Below are positions 35,620 to 43,862 of a stretch of 64,000 nt of DNA, piece after piece. Source of the DNA: Hypericibacter sp049323455 (GTDB taxonomy: Bacteria; Pseudomonadota; Alphaproteobacteria; Dongiales; Dongiaceae); assembly GCA_049323455.1 (NCBI GenBank), contig JBMONF010000022.1:34100-98099 (forward strand). The letters are read 5' to 3'. Both the position numbers and the translations under genes were made by a program. The notes under the pieces were generated by a model. That model was given only the letters and a program-made list of their open reading frames with translations. It was not told the origin of the DNA and ran no database searches. Each line of letters opens with the position of its first letter. Within the stretch, counting starts at the first letter, position 1.

Positions 35620-36404
35620 CGGCTGTGTTGGCGAGCGTGACCTCGATCGAGGAGGCGGAACTCGTGCTGGCTGCCGGCGCCGACCTGATCGATCTCAAGG
35701 ATCCGTCGGCGGGCGCCTTGGGCGCGCTGCCGGGAGAGACGATCCGCGCCGTCGTCGCGCGGATCGCCGGTCGGCGCCCCGTCAGTGCCACGGTCGGGGA
35801 TTTGCCGATGGTGCCCAGGACTGTCGCCACGGCGGTGGCGCGGGCCGCCAGGCTCGGCGTCGACATCGTCAAGGTCGGTCTGTTTCCCGGGGGCAACCGC
35901 GAGGCCTGCCTTGAGGTGCTCGCCGACGAAGCGCGGCGCGGGCGGCGCATCGTCCTTGTGATGTTCGCCGATCAGCGACTGGACTTCTCGCTGATCGAGC
36001 GGGCGCGCGATCTCGGGCTTGCCGGGGTCATGCTCGATACCGCCGACAAGCGCGGCGGCGGTCTGCGGCGTCATCTCGACGAGGCGACACTGGCCGCATT
36101 CACCGCTCGCGCACGGGGCGCCGGGCTGCTTTGCGGCCTGGCCGGGTCGCTCGCTCTCGCCGACATCCCGGCGCTGTTGCCGTTGCGGCCCGATTATCTG
36201 GGATTCCGCGGGGCTTTGTGCCGCGACGGCCGAACCACGGCGCTCGATCCTGCGCGGGTCCGCGCCGTCTGCGCTGCCGTGCGCGGCGCGTCGGCCGGCC
36301 AGCCGGCAGCCGTCAGGGCTGCGATCGCCGCCGCCGGCGCACAGCGTGCCGCCCATTCGCGCACATCCGCCGGCCCCGAGACGAGCGCGGCGAAATCGGT
36401 GTAG
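35616..36404 (+). CDS. mfnB: MfnB-like (5-formylfuran-3-yl)methyl phosphate synthase
   Basis: 262 residues. The TIM barrel contains the probable Schiff-base Lys K28 in GADLIDLKDPSAGALGA, then VSATVGDLPM, DIVKVGLFPGG and PDYLGFRGALCRDGR. MfnB makes the furan core of methanofuran/methylofuran from two glyceraldehyde 3-phosphates. Family members end near residue 235; this one has about 25 extra Ala/Arg-rich residues. Its last 211 bases overlap the convergent hydantoinase-like gene. The start overlaps the DUF447 stop (ATGA). Confidence 0.88.
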   Translation: MTAVLASVTSIEEAELVLAAGADLIDLKDPSAGALGALPGETIRAVVARIAGRRPVSATVGDLPMVPRTVATAVARAARLGVDIVKVGLFPGGNREACLEVLADEARRGRRIVLVMFADQRLDFSLIERARDLGLAGVMLDTADKRGGGLRRHLDEATLAAFTARARGAGLLCGLAGSLALADIPALLPLRPDYLGFRGALCRDGRTTALDPARVRAVCAAVRGASAGQPAAVRAAIAAAGAQRAAHSRTSAGPETSAAKSV

Positions 36405-37345
36405 GGCCGTCCCAAGCGTTCAGCCAGCTTGATCGCAAGGAAGCGACCGACGCCGGCGCCGACGACGGGGGCCTCCTCGGGCAGAAACCCCCGCGACAGC
36501 ACGCGCTCGGCCGCAAGCTGGATCGTTTGCAGCTGCCGTTCGGCCAGATGCCGCGCGAGCCGGCGCCAGGCCGTCATGTCCGCCGTCTCCATGTCACGGC
36601 CGAGCATGCGCGCGAGCCGGCGCGCGCTCTCTTCCGCGCTCTTGCCGCGGCCGTCCGCGGTCGCGTGCTGGTCGGCGTCCTCGGGCAGCGCCCCGGTCAG
36701 GCGGTGGATGTCGGCGGTGGTGGCAAAATACTCGGCCATCAGGCGCTGCCGTTCGCCCGCGAAGGGAACCGTGTCGGCGAGCGCCATCACGGGCGTGCGC
36801 GTAACGCCCGTATAGACGAGTTCCTCCGAGACCATCCGCTCCTCGTCGGCAAAGCCGGTCGCTTGAACGCGGTCGCCAGCGAAGGGAACGAGGTCCGTGG
36901 TCGTGCTGCCGATATCGACGAACAGGCCCGTCTCGCAGCGCGCGGCGACGAAGCGGGCGCTCGCGTGCCAGTTGGCGGAGGCGACCTCACGCATGCGGCG
37001 CACGGCTTCCCCGGGCGCGATGAACCCCGCCTCTCCCGCGTAGACCCGCAAATCCGCTTCCGGAAACGCCGTGCGCATGGCGCAGGTCAGCCGATCGACG
37101 CCCTCGGCGCGATTGCGGAAGAGATCGACCAGCTCGCCCGTCATGGTGATACCGTGGCGGCGCGTCGGCGCGAGCTGCGCCTGCGCCTCGCCGAGGGCCT
37201 GCCGCAACTGGTCGAGGCCCTTCCACAGCGCGCAAGGCACCTGAAGGGCCGCCTGCAAACGGCCTCGGGCGTCGCTCTGAACGGCCTTCAGATGCGCACC
37301 CCCCAGGTCCCATCCGGTGGCCAACCCCTCACGGTGCGGCGGCAT
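36194..37345 (-). CDS. Hydantoinase/oxoprolinase-like protein of H4MPT-linked C1 pathway
   Basis: 383 residues of the ASKHA fold related to hydantoinase A: N-terminal GWDLGGAHLKAV, ITMTGELVDLF, FVDIGSTTTDLVPF and GAGVGRFLAIKLAERLG. This is the uncharacterised protein regularly encoded with methanopterin C1 genes in methylotrophs and archaea. ATP binding is likely; the substrate is unknown. The C-terminus is antisense to the end of mfnB for 211 bases. The ATG at 37345 lies inside the end of the ATP-grasp gene upstream (17-base overlap). Confidence 0.85.
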   Translation of the reverse strand: MPPHREGLATGWDLGGAHLKAVQSDARGRLQAALQVPCALWKGLDQLRQALGEAQAQLAPTRRHGITMTGELVDLFRNRAEGVDRLTCAMRTAFPEADLRVYAGEAGFIAPGEAVRRMREVASANWHASARFVAARCETGLFVDIGSTTTDLVPFAGDRVQATGFADEERMVSEELVYTGVTRTPVMALADTVPFAGERQRLMAEYFATTADIHRLTGALPEDADQHATADGRGKSAEESARRLARMLGRDMETADMTAWRRLARHLAERQLQTIQLAAERVLSRGFLPEEAPVVGAGVGRFLAIKLAERLGRPYTDFAALVSGPADVREWAARCAPAAAIAALTAAGWPADAPRTAAQTARTRAGSSAVVRPSRHKAPRNPR

Positions 37346-38342
37346 CGGTCCTCACCAGTTGCGGCCGCACAGGCTGCGGAATGGCGATCGCGGAGAGATC
37401 CGCCTCGAGCAGCCGCAGCACGGGCGCGGCCGGATTGGCGCCCAGAGCACGGCGCAGACCCACATAGGATGTCGTCAGCCTCGGATTGATCTCGAGCACG
37501 ACAGGCCCATCCGACGCCTCGACGAGATCGATGCCGGCATGACCCCAGAGATCCGGCAAGGCGGTGGCGATGCGCGCCGCCAGGGGCTCATAGACGGCGC
37601 GACGATCTTCGGCTCCGCCGACAACACCGCCGCGATAATGGAAGCGACCGCCTTCGATGCAGACGTCCTGGCTGTTGCAGCTCAAGAGCGCCACCTGCCC
37701 GTCACAGCACAAGAGCGACAGGCTCGCGGCCGCGCCCGGCAGATAGGGCTGGATGGCGAACCGGGCGATGTCTCGGCGCGATGCCGCCCAGCTCCCGATA
37801 TCGGCCGCATTGTAAAAAAGGAGCGTGTCCTCCGACCCGGCGCCATCGTCGGGCTTCACCACCCACCCGACGTTGCTCGGCGGAAGGCCATCGGCGAGCG
37901 CCGAGAGCAGGGGCAGGGTCGGCACCGCCGCGATGCCGTGCGCCGCCAATTGCGCTGCGGTCTTCCGTTTGCTGGCCGCCAGCCTTATAGCGGCCGGTGG
38001 GCTGCCGAGCAGCCGGCGTCCGCGCTCGCAGACGAGCGTGCTGAGCCGCTCCAGAAGGCCATCGGTCTCGGGCGCGATCGGCCACACCGCATCGGCGTCG
38101 GCCATGATCCGGCGCCAGGCCGCCCAGGGATCTTCGCTCTCACCGATGCGAACGAGCGTGCAAGGAAGGCCCGGGTCGGGCAGCCGGCCGTCGCGCGCGG
38201 CAACAAGCTCGATCTGCGGCAGTTCGGCGAGGTCCTTGACAAGCGCCTGCAGCATCATGTCGCCTTCCCGACACAGACTTTCCGGCAGCGGCGCGCCGGC
38301 AAACCCGCCGCCGGTCACGAACTCGCACACGAAAACGTGCAA
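37329..38342 (-). CDS. mfnD: ATP-grasp ligase, MfnD-like (glutamate ligase of methylofuran synthesis)
   Basis: 337 residues. The start MHVFVCEFVTGGGF and the ATP-grasp pieces SNVGWVVKPDDGAGSEDT, HAGIDLVEASDGPVVLEINPRLTTSYVGL resemble tyramine-glutamate ligase MfnD. Bacterial methylofuran uses tyrosine with a polyglutamate chain, so this enzyme may add the first glutamate. The start is a TTG at 38342, supported by GGAGG six bases upstream and by the family N-terminus. It is divergent from the hisA-like gene with only 11 bases between start codons. Confidence 0.8.
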   Translation of the reverse strand: MHVFVCEFVTGGGFAGAPLPESLCREGDMMLQALVKDLAELPQIELVAARDGRLPDPGLPCTLVRIGESEDPWAAWRRIMADADAVWPIAPETDGLLERLSTLVCERGRRLLGSPPAAIRLAASKRKTAAQLAAHGIAAVPTLPLLSALADGLPPSNVGWVVKPDDGAGSEDTLLFYNAADIGSWAASRRDIARFAIQPYLPGAAASLSLLCCDGQVALLSCNSQDVCIEGGRFHYRGGVVGGAEDRRAVYEPLAARIATALPDLWGHAGIDLVEASDGPVVLEINPRLTTSYVGLRRALGANPAAPVLRLLEADLSAIAIPQPVRPQLVRTDAAAP

Positions 38343-38353
38343 GCCCCGCCTCC

Positions 38354-39076
38354 ATGAACGTCATTCCTGTCATCGATCTCAAGGCCGGCGAGGTGGTCCA
38401 CGCCCGCCGCGGCGAGCGCCACAGCTATCGGCCCGTCGTCTCGCAGCTCTGTCGCGGCAGCCGGCCGCACGACATCGTGGCGGCATTCCTGGATCTCTAT
38501 CCGTTCGACAGGCTCTATATCGCCGATCTGGATGCGATCCAGGGGAAGGGCAACAACGGCACCGCTGTTGCCGCGCTCCACGAAGCCTTTCCGCAACTGG
38601 AGCTTTGGGTCGACAGCGGACTGGGCGATGCGACTGCATGCCGGGCTTGGCTGGCGCGGGGGCTTGGACATCTCGTCCTGGGCAGCGAAGCGATAGGCGA
38701 GGCGCATATGCTGCATCAGCTCGGTGACGCGATAGCGGCCGGGCGCTTGGTGCTGTCGCTCGACTTCCGGGACGACCGGTTTCTGGGGCCTCCCGATCTG
38801 TTGGCGCAGGTCGAGGCGTGGCCGGCGCGCGTCATCGTCATGACGTTGAGCCGGGTCGGCAGCGGGTCGGGCCCGGATTTTGCTCGGCTGGACGAGATGG
38901 CACGGCAGGCGAGGGGCCGACAAATCTTCGCCGCCGGCGGGGTGCGCGGCGGCGAAGACTTGCTCGAGCTTGCCAGACGAGGCGTGAGCGGCGTCCTCGT
39001 CGCCACCGCGCTTCACGATCGGCGCATCGGCCGGGCCGACATCGCCGCGGTCGCGACCGCGTCCGCCTCGCCCTGA
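38354..39076 (+). CDS. HisA/HisF-related TIM-barrel protein of the H4MPT cluster
   Basis: 240 residues. It begins MNVIPVIDLKAGEVVHARRG as HisA does and has LYIADLDAIQGKGNN, VDSGLGD, LVLGSEA, LSLDFRDDRF and FAAGGVRGGEDL, the half-barrel phosphate sites. Such HisA/F-related proteins occur in methanopterin clusters of archaea and methylotrophs, with unknown substrate. It is unlikely to be the histidine enzyme because no his genes are near. The HisA-like N-terminus fixes the ATG, yet no SD is present: the bases before it are CCTCC, the complement of the mfnD ribosome site. Confidence 0.82.
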   Translation: MNVIPVIDLKAGEVVHARRGERHSYRPVVSQLCRGSRPHDIVAAFLDLYPFDRLYIADLDAIQGKGNNGTAVAALHEAFPQLELWVDSGLGDATACRAWLARGLGHLVLGSEAIGEAHMLHQLGDAIAAGRLVLSLDFRDDRFLGPPDLLAQVEAWPARVIVMTLSRVGSGSGPDFARLDEMARQARGRQIFAAGGVRGGEDLLELARRGVSGVLVATALHDRRIGRADIAAVATASASP

Positions 39077-39087
39077 CGTTCGTCGGC

Positions 39088-39594
39088 TCAGGCGGCGAAC
39101 GGGTGCTTCACCGTGTCTTTCTTGGCCAGGACGTCCTTCGCCTTCGGTTCGCCGGCGACGGCCCGCTTGATCGATTCCTTCGTGGCCCGATAGTTGAAGT
39201 CCTGGATCTTCTTGTCGTCGGCCGCTTCCCAGTGGATGAAGACGCCCACGCAGATGTAGAGGTCGTCCGCCTCGTCGGCCGGAATGGTTCCGTCCGCGAC
39301 GCAGTCGGCGACCGCCCTGGCGACGGCCGTTTGCGCCGGCCCGAACATCTGCACGGCCTGCTTTGCCGATTTGATCGTCACCTTGTTGTAGAGGATCGTG
39401 TTCGGCTTGCAGGGCAGATTCGGCGCAACCACGGCCAGCAGGGTGGTGAATCCGTCCTTGTTGTTGGTGAGGGCGTTGCAGAAAGCGGTTTCGGCGGCGC
39501 TGCCGCGCGGGCCCATGATCAGATCGATGTGAGCGACCTCGTTGCCTTCGCCCACGAGCGATTCACCCACGAGCACTTTGTTGATCTTGGCCAT
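39088..39594 (-). CDS. fae: Formaldehyde-activating enzyme
   Basis: 168 residues, the full Fae fold: MAKINKVLVGESLVGEGNEVAHIDLIMGPRG-type N-terminus, with the catalytic-base His at residue 22, NKDGFTTLLAVVAPNLPCKP, KVTIKSAKQAVQMFGPAQ and CVGVFIHWEAADDKKI. Fae condenses formaldehyde with H4MPT to methylene-H4MPT, the entry to the pathway. GGGAGG precedes the ATG. It is convergent with the hisA-like gene (11-base gap) and separated from the upstream citG-like gene by 279 bases, which suggests its own promoter. Confidence 0.97.
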   Translation of the reverse strand: MAKINKVLVGESLVGEGNEVAHIDLIMGPRGSAAETAFCNALTNNKDGFTTLLAVVAPNLPCKPNTILYNKVTIKSAKQAVQMFGPAQTAVARAVADCVADGTIPADEADDLYICVGVFIHWEAADDKKIQDFNYRATKESIKRAVAGEPKAKDVLAKKDTVKHPFAA

Positions 39595-39724
39595 CAGACA
39601 ATCCTCCCTATGCGAACGGTTTCGACACCGAAATGCCTGCGCGACCGGGGGCCCGAACGCGCAAGGCCTGCCGGGTGAGTCATCTCCCTCTCTCCCGGCG
39701 CACGGCGCCATCCTTGTTTGCAGC

Positions 39725-39748
39725 GTCCGTTCGCAACTGCGAACGGAC
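39725..39748. promoter_or_regulatory. Perfect inverted repeat upstream of fae
   Basis: GTCCGTTCGC (39725-39734) and GCGAACGGAC (39739-39748) form a perfect 10-bp inverted repeat with a 4-base loop, about 130 bases before the fae ATG and 125 bases after the citG-like stop. It has no T run on either strand, so an operator or an RNA hairpin is likelier than a terminator. Confidence 0.5.
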
Positions 39749-39873
39749 CGGTTGGCCAGACAGCACCCCCCTGACGAACAGAGGACACGCGGAGCGGATG
39801 GTAGTCTCAATGTCCGGCCGACAGCAAGGCCGTTTGGCCGCCGACATGGTTCGTAAATGTCCCGACGCTCGTG

Positions 39874-40740
39874 TCAGCGCCGCATTTCGGCGGCAGCCCG
39901 CGCAATTTCGAGCCGCAGCGCAAACAGACTGGCCACGGTAAGGTCGGCGCTGGTGCCGGGGTTCACGCCTTGAACCTTGAGCGCCGCGTCAAACGCCAGC
40001 AGCGCCGCCATCATGTCGCCGGGCGATGCCTGAGACAGCAGCTCGGCGTCCAGACGCCAGGCGGCGTGGCGCGTCTCTTCCGCGCAAGCGATACCGAACT
40101 TGCGAACGATATGGCTATCGGGAAAGGCCGATAGAAATCCGAGATAGGCGGAGGTCGTCGCCCAACGAATGTCACACCAACGAGCAAGTCCCACCGCCAG
40201 ACGCGGCAGGCCCAGCTCGAAGACGTCGTGAAACCCGGTCGCATATTGGCGGGCGATCCGGTCGCGCTCGCGGGCTGCCGCCATCGCCATCCGCAGCGTC
40301 ACGGTTGCCGGCTGCCGGACATCGTGCTCGGGCACCTCGCCGAGACCGGCCGGCGCGGCGAGGCGAATGGCCGCAAAGGCCTGCTCCGCGTCGGCCCGAT
40401 CGAGGCCGGACAGAACATCGCCCAGCGCCTCGCGGAGCCCCCCGTCGCTTGCCGTCATGGCGGCCGCGGCCAACGGTGCCGAGAGCAGCACGATGCCGAG
40501 ATTGGTATTGCAACCCACGGCGTCCCGGGTCCGGCGGATCGCTTCGTAGATGCGCATGCCGATGGAGAGGCCCGGCTCTGCCATAACTGGCGCGCTGGCT
40601 CTGGCGCTCGCCTCGAAATCGGCGACGGTCATCCGATGTCCCTCGGCCAGGGCGTGAACATTGCCGGGTTTGAGCGATTGCAGCTCCACCCGGCACGCGT
40701 CGAGATAGGCTTGCGCGATCCAGTCGTTCGCCGCGGTCAT
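39874..40740 (-). CDS. CitG-like triphosphoribosyl-dephospho-CoA synthase family protein of the H4MPT cluster
   Basis: 288 residues, mostly helical, of the CitG/MdcB family: AYLDACRVELQSLKPGNVH, MRIYEAIRRTRDAVGCNTNLGIVLLSAPLA and GVNPGTSADLTVASLFALRL near the end. True CitG makes the citrate lyase prosthetic group; no lyase genes are near. Its place beside fae and mch matches the conserved CitG-like gene of methylotroph H4MPT clusters, whose role is unknown. It overlaps the ATP-grasp gene upstream by four bases. Confidence 0.84.
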   Translation of the reverse strand: MTAANDWIAQAYLDACRVELQSLKPGNVHALAEGHRMTVADFEASARASAPVMAEPGLSIGMRIYEAIRRTRDAVGCNTNLGIVLLSAPLAAAAMTASDGGLREALGDVLSGLDRADAEQAFAAIRLAAPAGLGEVPEHDVRQPATVTLRMAMAAARERDRIARQYATGFHDVFELGLPRLAVGLARWCDIRWATTSAYLGFLSAFPDSHIVRKFGIACAEETRHAAWRLDAELLSQASPGDMMAALLAFDAALKVQGVNPGTSADLTVASLFALRLEIARAAAEMRR

Positions 40741-41681
40741 CGCCCTGCGACCACGCGCGCGGGCGCTGTCCGCCGGCGCCGCTCCGGTGCCTTGCGCAGC
40801 CGGGCGAGGAAATCGGCGGCGAGCGCGTCGGCGATGTCCACCCGGCTCACCCGCTGCAGCGCCTTCCAAGCCGGCATGCTGTTGACCTCGAGAACCTGCA
40901 GCCGACCTTGCGCGTCGGCGATGATATCGACCCCTGCATAGCCGGCGCCGACCGCGTCGGCTGCGGCGAGCGCCAACTCCGCAAGCTCGCCCGTCGCGGG
41001 CGTTGCTTCGCAACGCGCGCCGCGCGCGGCATTGGTGCGCCACTCGACGCCGTGACGGATCATTGCGGCGACGGCCCGCTTGCCCACGACGAACACGCGC
41101 CAGTCATGCCAGCCGGCCGACGGCCCCGCGACATAGCGCTGCAGATAGAAAACGCCGGATATCTCCTCGACAGGCGGCAGGGCGCTCGCGCCGTCGACGA
41201 GGCGCAGGCCGCAGCCCTGCGAGCCGAACAGCGGCTTCAGCACCAGCGGCCGGCTCGGCCGGGCTTCGGCACGCGCAATGGCGCGCGCCCGATCGAAAGA
41301 TTCCACCGTCCAGGTCGGCGGCGTCGGAACGCCCCGGCATTGCAACAGAAAGCTGGTCATCGACTTGTCGACGCAGCGCTCGGTGACGCGGGCATCGTTG
41401 TAGACCGGCACGCCCAGCTCGTGCAGCGCATGGAGCACGCCAAGGCGCATGGTGACCTGCTCGAAACTGCCGGCGGAAATCTGGCGCAGGAACGCGCCGT
41501 CGGGCAGTTCGTCCGCGAAGCCCGGCAGGATCAAACCGTGCTTCGCGCCGGTGTCGAAGCCGCATTGCTTCAAGGAGACGCAGACCGTCTCCGCGCCGTG
41601 AGCCGCGAACGCCTCGGTCAGATGGCGGGCATGCCAATCGGGCTGATCGACGAAGAGAGCAACTCTAGGCCGTGGCGCCAT
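40737..41681 (-). CDS. RimK-type ATP-grasp ligase of the H4MPT cluster (MptN-like)
   Basis: 314 residues. N-terminal VALFVDQPDWHARHLTEAF, then ATP-grasp elements LVLKPLFGSQGCGLRLV, FYLQRYVAGPSAGWHDWRVFVVG and GVDIIADAQGRLQVLEVNSMPAWKALQ. This is the RimK/MptN group that ligates an amino acid, often glutamate, to a carboxylate. In this context it may add glutamate to a pterin or furan cofactor. Start overlaps the end of mch by 17 bases; stop overlaps the citG-like start. Confidence 0.83.
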   Translation of the reverse strand: MAPRPRVALFVDQPDWHARHLTEAFAAHGAETVCVSLKQCGFDTGAKHGLILPGFADELPDGAFLRQISAGSFEQVTMRLGVLHALHELGVPVYNDARVTERCVDKSMTSFLLQCRGVPTPPTWTVESFDRARAIARAEARPSRPLVLKPLFGSQGCGLRLVDGASALPPVEEISGVFYLQRYVAGPSAGWHDWRVFVVGKRAVAAMIRHGVEWRTNAARGARCEATPATGELAELALAAADAVGAGYAGVDIIADAQGRLQVLEVNSMPAWKALQRVSRVDIADALAADFLARLRKAPERRRRTAPARVVAGR

Positions 41682-42666
41682 GACCGAAAGACCTGTCGAG
41701 GAGGGTCGGGTTCAGCTGGCCGGCCGTGAAGCTTCGTCCGCTGTCGAGCGCTGTCACCGTCACGCGCGCCGGGCTGAACAACAACCGATCCATGGCGTAG
41801 AAGTCGCCCTTGTACGACTTGAATATCTCGGCAAACGGGCGACCATAGTCGCGCGAGCCCGCGCTCGGCAGGTTCTCGGCCAACGTCTTCGCCTCGTCGT
41901 CCGGCCCGCGCACGAACAGCTGCACGGCACCGCCATAGATGATCGCATCGTTCGTCCGCCCCATGGCCTCGACGAAGGAGGGAGCCGGCGGTGGCAGCGG
42001 GGCCGCCCCCATGCCGTCGACGACGCGCTCGAGCGGGAAATGCAGCTCGTGCAGCTTGTGGAGCGCGACCTCGAGGACGCGCGCAACGATCTGCACCGTG
42101 CCGGCGAGGCTGCTTGTCGGCGTCAGGATCAGGGTCAGCCGGTCGGGCGCAATCCCGCAACCTTGCACGACCTTCTCGATCAGCTCGGCCGGCGGCCGCT
42201 TGGCCACCTCGAGGACGAGGCAGGCGGTATCGGCCGCATCACGGTAGCCAAGCTCGTCGAACAGCGGCTCCTTGGCGGCCAGCGCACGACCCGGGCCGGA
42301 GCCGAGCGCGTAAAAAGCATCCTTGCCTTTGCCCACGGCAAGCTGCCAACCGGCGAGCTGGCTGCCCAGGCAAGCCAGCACCGGATCGCTGGTGTGGACG
42401 TGAAGCATCCAGGGCCAATGTGCGAAGGGACTGCCAGCGATGAGATGGACATGCCCCATGCCGGCCATGCAGATTTCGGCGATGCGCAAGCCCGCCTCGA
42501 TGCCCCCGGGGCAATCGATGCCGGCATCGACGACGATGGCGCCGCGGTGAGCCTTCTCCACTCGAAGCCGCAACTGCGCGGCCTCGTCGACCAGGCGGCG
42601 AACCAGCGCCGCGGCTTGGCCGTTCAGGCTGACGCGCTGTGCAGTAACGGGAGCGTTTACTCTCAT
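41665..42666 (-). CDS. mch: Methenyl-tetrahydromethanopterin cyclohydrolase
   Basis: 333 residues matching Mch: VDAGIDCPGGIEAGLRIAEICMAGMG, HVHTSDPVLACLGSQLAGWQL, ALGSGPGRALA, LEVAKRPPAELIEKV and GRTNDAIIYGGAVQLFV. It hydrolyses methenyl-H4MPT to formyl-H4MPT, between MtdB and Fhc. The ATG at 42666 starts MRVNAPVTAQRVSLNGQA. It follows the ATP-grasp orf after 20 bases and overlaps the next ligase gene. Confidence 0.96.
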   Translation of the reverse strand: MRVNAPVTAQRVSLNGQAAALVRRLVDEAAQLRLRVEKAHRGAIVVDAGIDCPGGIEAGLRIAEICMAGMGHVHLIAGSPFAHWPWMLHVHTSDPVLACLGSQLAGWQLAVGKGKDAFYALGSGPGRALAAKEPLFDELGYRDAADTACLVLEVAKRPPAELIEKVVQGCGIAPDRLTLILTPTSSLAGTVQIVARVLEVALHKLHELHFPLERVVDGMGAAPLPPPAPSFVEAMGRTNDAIIYGGAVQLFVRGPDDEAKTLAENLPSAGSRDYGRPFAEIFKSYKGDFYAMDRLLFSPARVTVTALDSGRSFTAGQLNPTLLDRSFGHGATA

Positions 42667-42686
42667 GCGAAAATCCCGATCGCCGC

Positions 42687-43862
42687 TCAGCCGTTCGCCG
42701 CCGCGCTGCTGTGCGGCAGTCCGCTCGCAACCTCGTCCGCCTGCAACTGGGACAGCACAGCCGCGACCCGACGGTCGGCGAGCGCGCGCACCGCGGCGGC
42801 GGTCGGCGCCGAAGCCAGTACCGTGCATACAGGTGCACCCGCCTCGATGCGGCCGCCAGGCGCCGGACGGTCGGCGACCCAGTCGGGCCATCGCGTCCCG
42901 ATGGGCACAAGCGAAGGCCGGTCCGCATAGACGACCGCCATCGCGGTGGCCTGTGGCGCCGCGTGCCGGCGGTCCGGAAGCTCGCCTTCGCAGGCGCGCA
43001 AGTGCAGCTCGAACAGCCCGACCGGGTCCGCCCCGTCGAAGATGTCCAGATTGGCGCCCGGCCGTGGGTTGACCTCGATCACGGCGAACCCATCGCCTTC
43101 GACCAGCATGTCGAGGCTGTTGAGGCCGACCAACCCGATCTCCCGCACAAGGGCATCGAGCAAAGCGGCGATCTCCTTCACCAGTTTCTCGCCAATCGGC
43201 GCAGGCTGCAGCGCGCCGCCGAAGCGAAAGGAGGCGGCGCCGCTGCCGGGCCAAACCCATTGCTCGCTGAACCCGAGCAGAAGGCCGCGCCGCCCGTCGG
43301 CCAGAAACGATGCGCCGACGGTCCGGCCCGGCAGGCGGCGTTGATAATAGTGATCCGGCCGATCTTCCATCGCCGCGGCGGTGGCCGGCGCGACATGGCT
43401 GCCGCCCGACGCGCCGATGCGCTTCACCAGCCATCCGGACGGATCGGCCGGAGGCGCGAAAGAAACGGCGGGGTGGGGGATGGCGAGGCGGTCGAGAAGC
43501 CCGAAGAAGGCGCGCGGATCCTTGGTCAGATCGATCGTCTCCGGCCGGTTGCCGTAAAGCCGGCGCCCCCGGCACAGCTTGGCAAGCAGCCGCGGGCGGT
43601 CTTCGAGGCCCGAGCCATAGACCAGCCCGTAGGCAGGCGGCGAAGACGCCGGCGCCAAGTGCTCGGCCGCTGCCAGCAGCGCCGCCTCGTCGAAGCCCCG
43701 CTCGAGGCTCCCCTCGACAACGACGCTGTCGACGGCATGGCTGCGCGTATCGGTGTCGCCAAAGAGATCCAGCACATAGACGTGCCGGCCGGCGCGCGCG
43801 GCGGCGACGGCCAAGGCCCGGCCGGATAGCGCGACGATGAGATATGCGGCCGGCTCAGCCAA
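42687..43862 (-). CDS. ATP-grasp protein of the H4MPT cluster, unknown substrate
   Basis: 391 residues. The N-terminal part (YLIVALSGRALAVAAARAGRHVYVLDLFGD) is a preATP-grasp Rossmann-like domain, followed by WLVKRIGASGGSHV, LGFSEQWVWPG, LVGLNSLDMLVEGDGFAVIEVNPRPGANLDIFDG. It matches the uncharacterised ATP-grasp protein conserved next to mch in methylotrophs. The likely start is TTG 43862 overlapping the mtdB stop, with GAGAG upstream. One of three different ATP-grasp genes in the island. Confidence 0.83.
   Translation of the reverse strand: MAEPAAYLIVALSGRALAVAAARAGRHVYVLDLFGDTDTRSHAVDSVVVEGSLERGFDEAALLAAAEHLAPASSPPAYGLVYGSGLEDRPRLLAKLCRGRRLYGNRPETIDLTKDPRAFFGLLDRLAIPHPAVSFAPPADPSGWLVKRIGASGGSHVAPATAAAMEDRPDHYYQRRLPGRTVGASFLADGRRGLLLGFSEQWVWPGSGAASFRFGGALQPAPIGEKLVKEIAALLDALVREIGLVGLNSLDMLVEGDGFAVIEVNPRPGANLDIFDGADPVGLFELHLRACEGELPDRRHAAPQATAMAVVYADRPSLVPIGTRWPDWVADRPAPGGRIEAGAPVCTVLASAPTAAAVRALADRRVAAVLSQLQADEVASGLPHSSAAANG

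Noticed and set aside
38354..39076. hisA of histidine biosynthesis
   Set aside because: The sequence is HisA/F-related but sits alone among H4MPT genes with no other his gene; a cofactor role is likelier.
39725..39748. Inverted repeat before fae taken as a terminator of the citG-like gene
   Set aside because: No T run follows the stem on the minus strand and it is about 125 bases after the stop.
39874..40740. Citrate or malonate lyase prosthetic-group gene (citG/mdcB)
   Set aside because: No lyase subunit genes are near, while the conserved fae-mch neighbourhood fits the methylotroph CitG-like gene.
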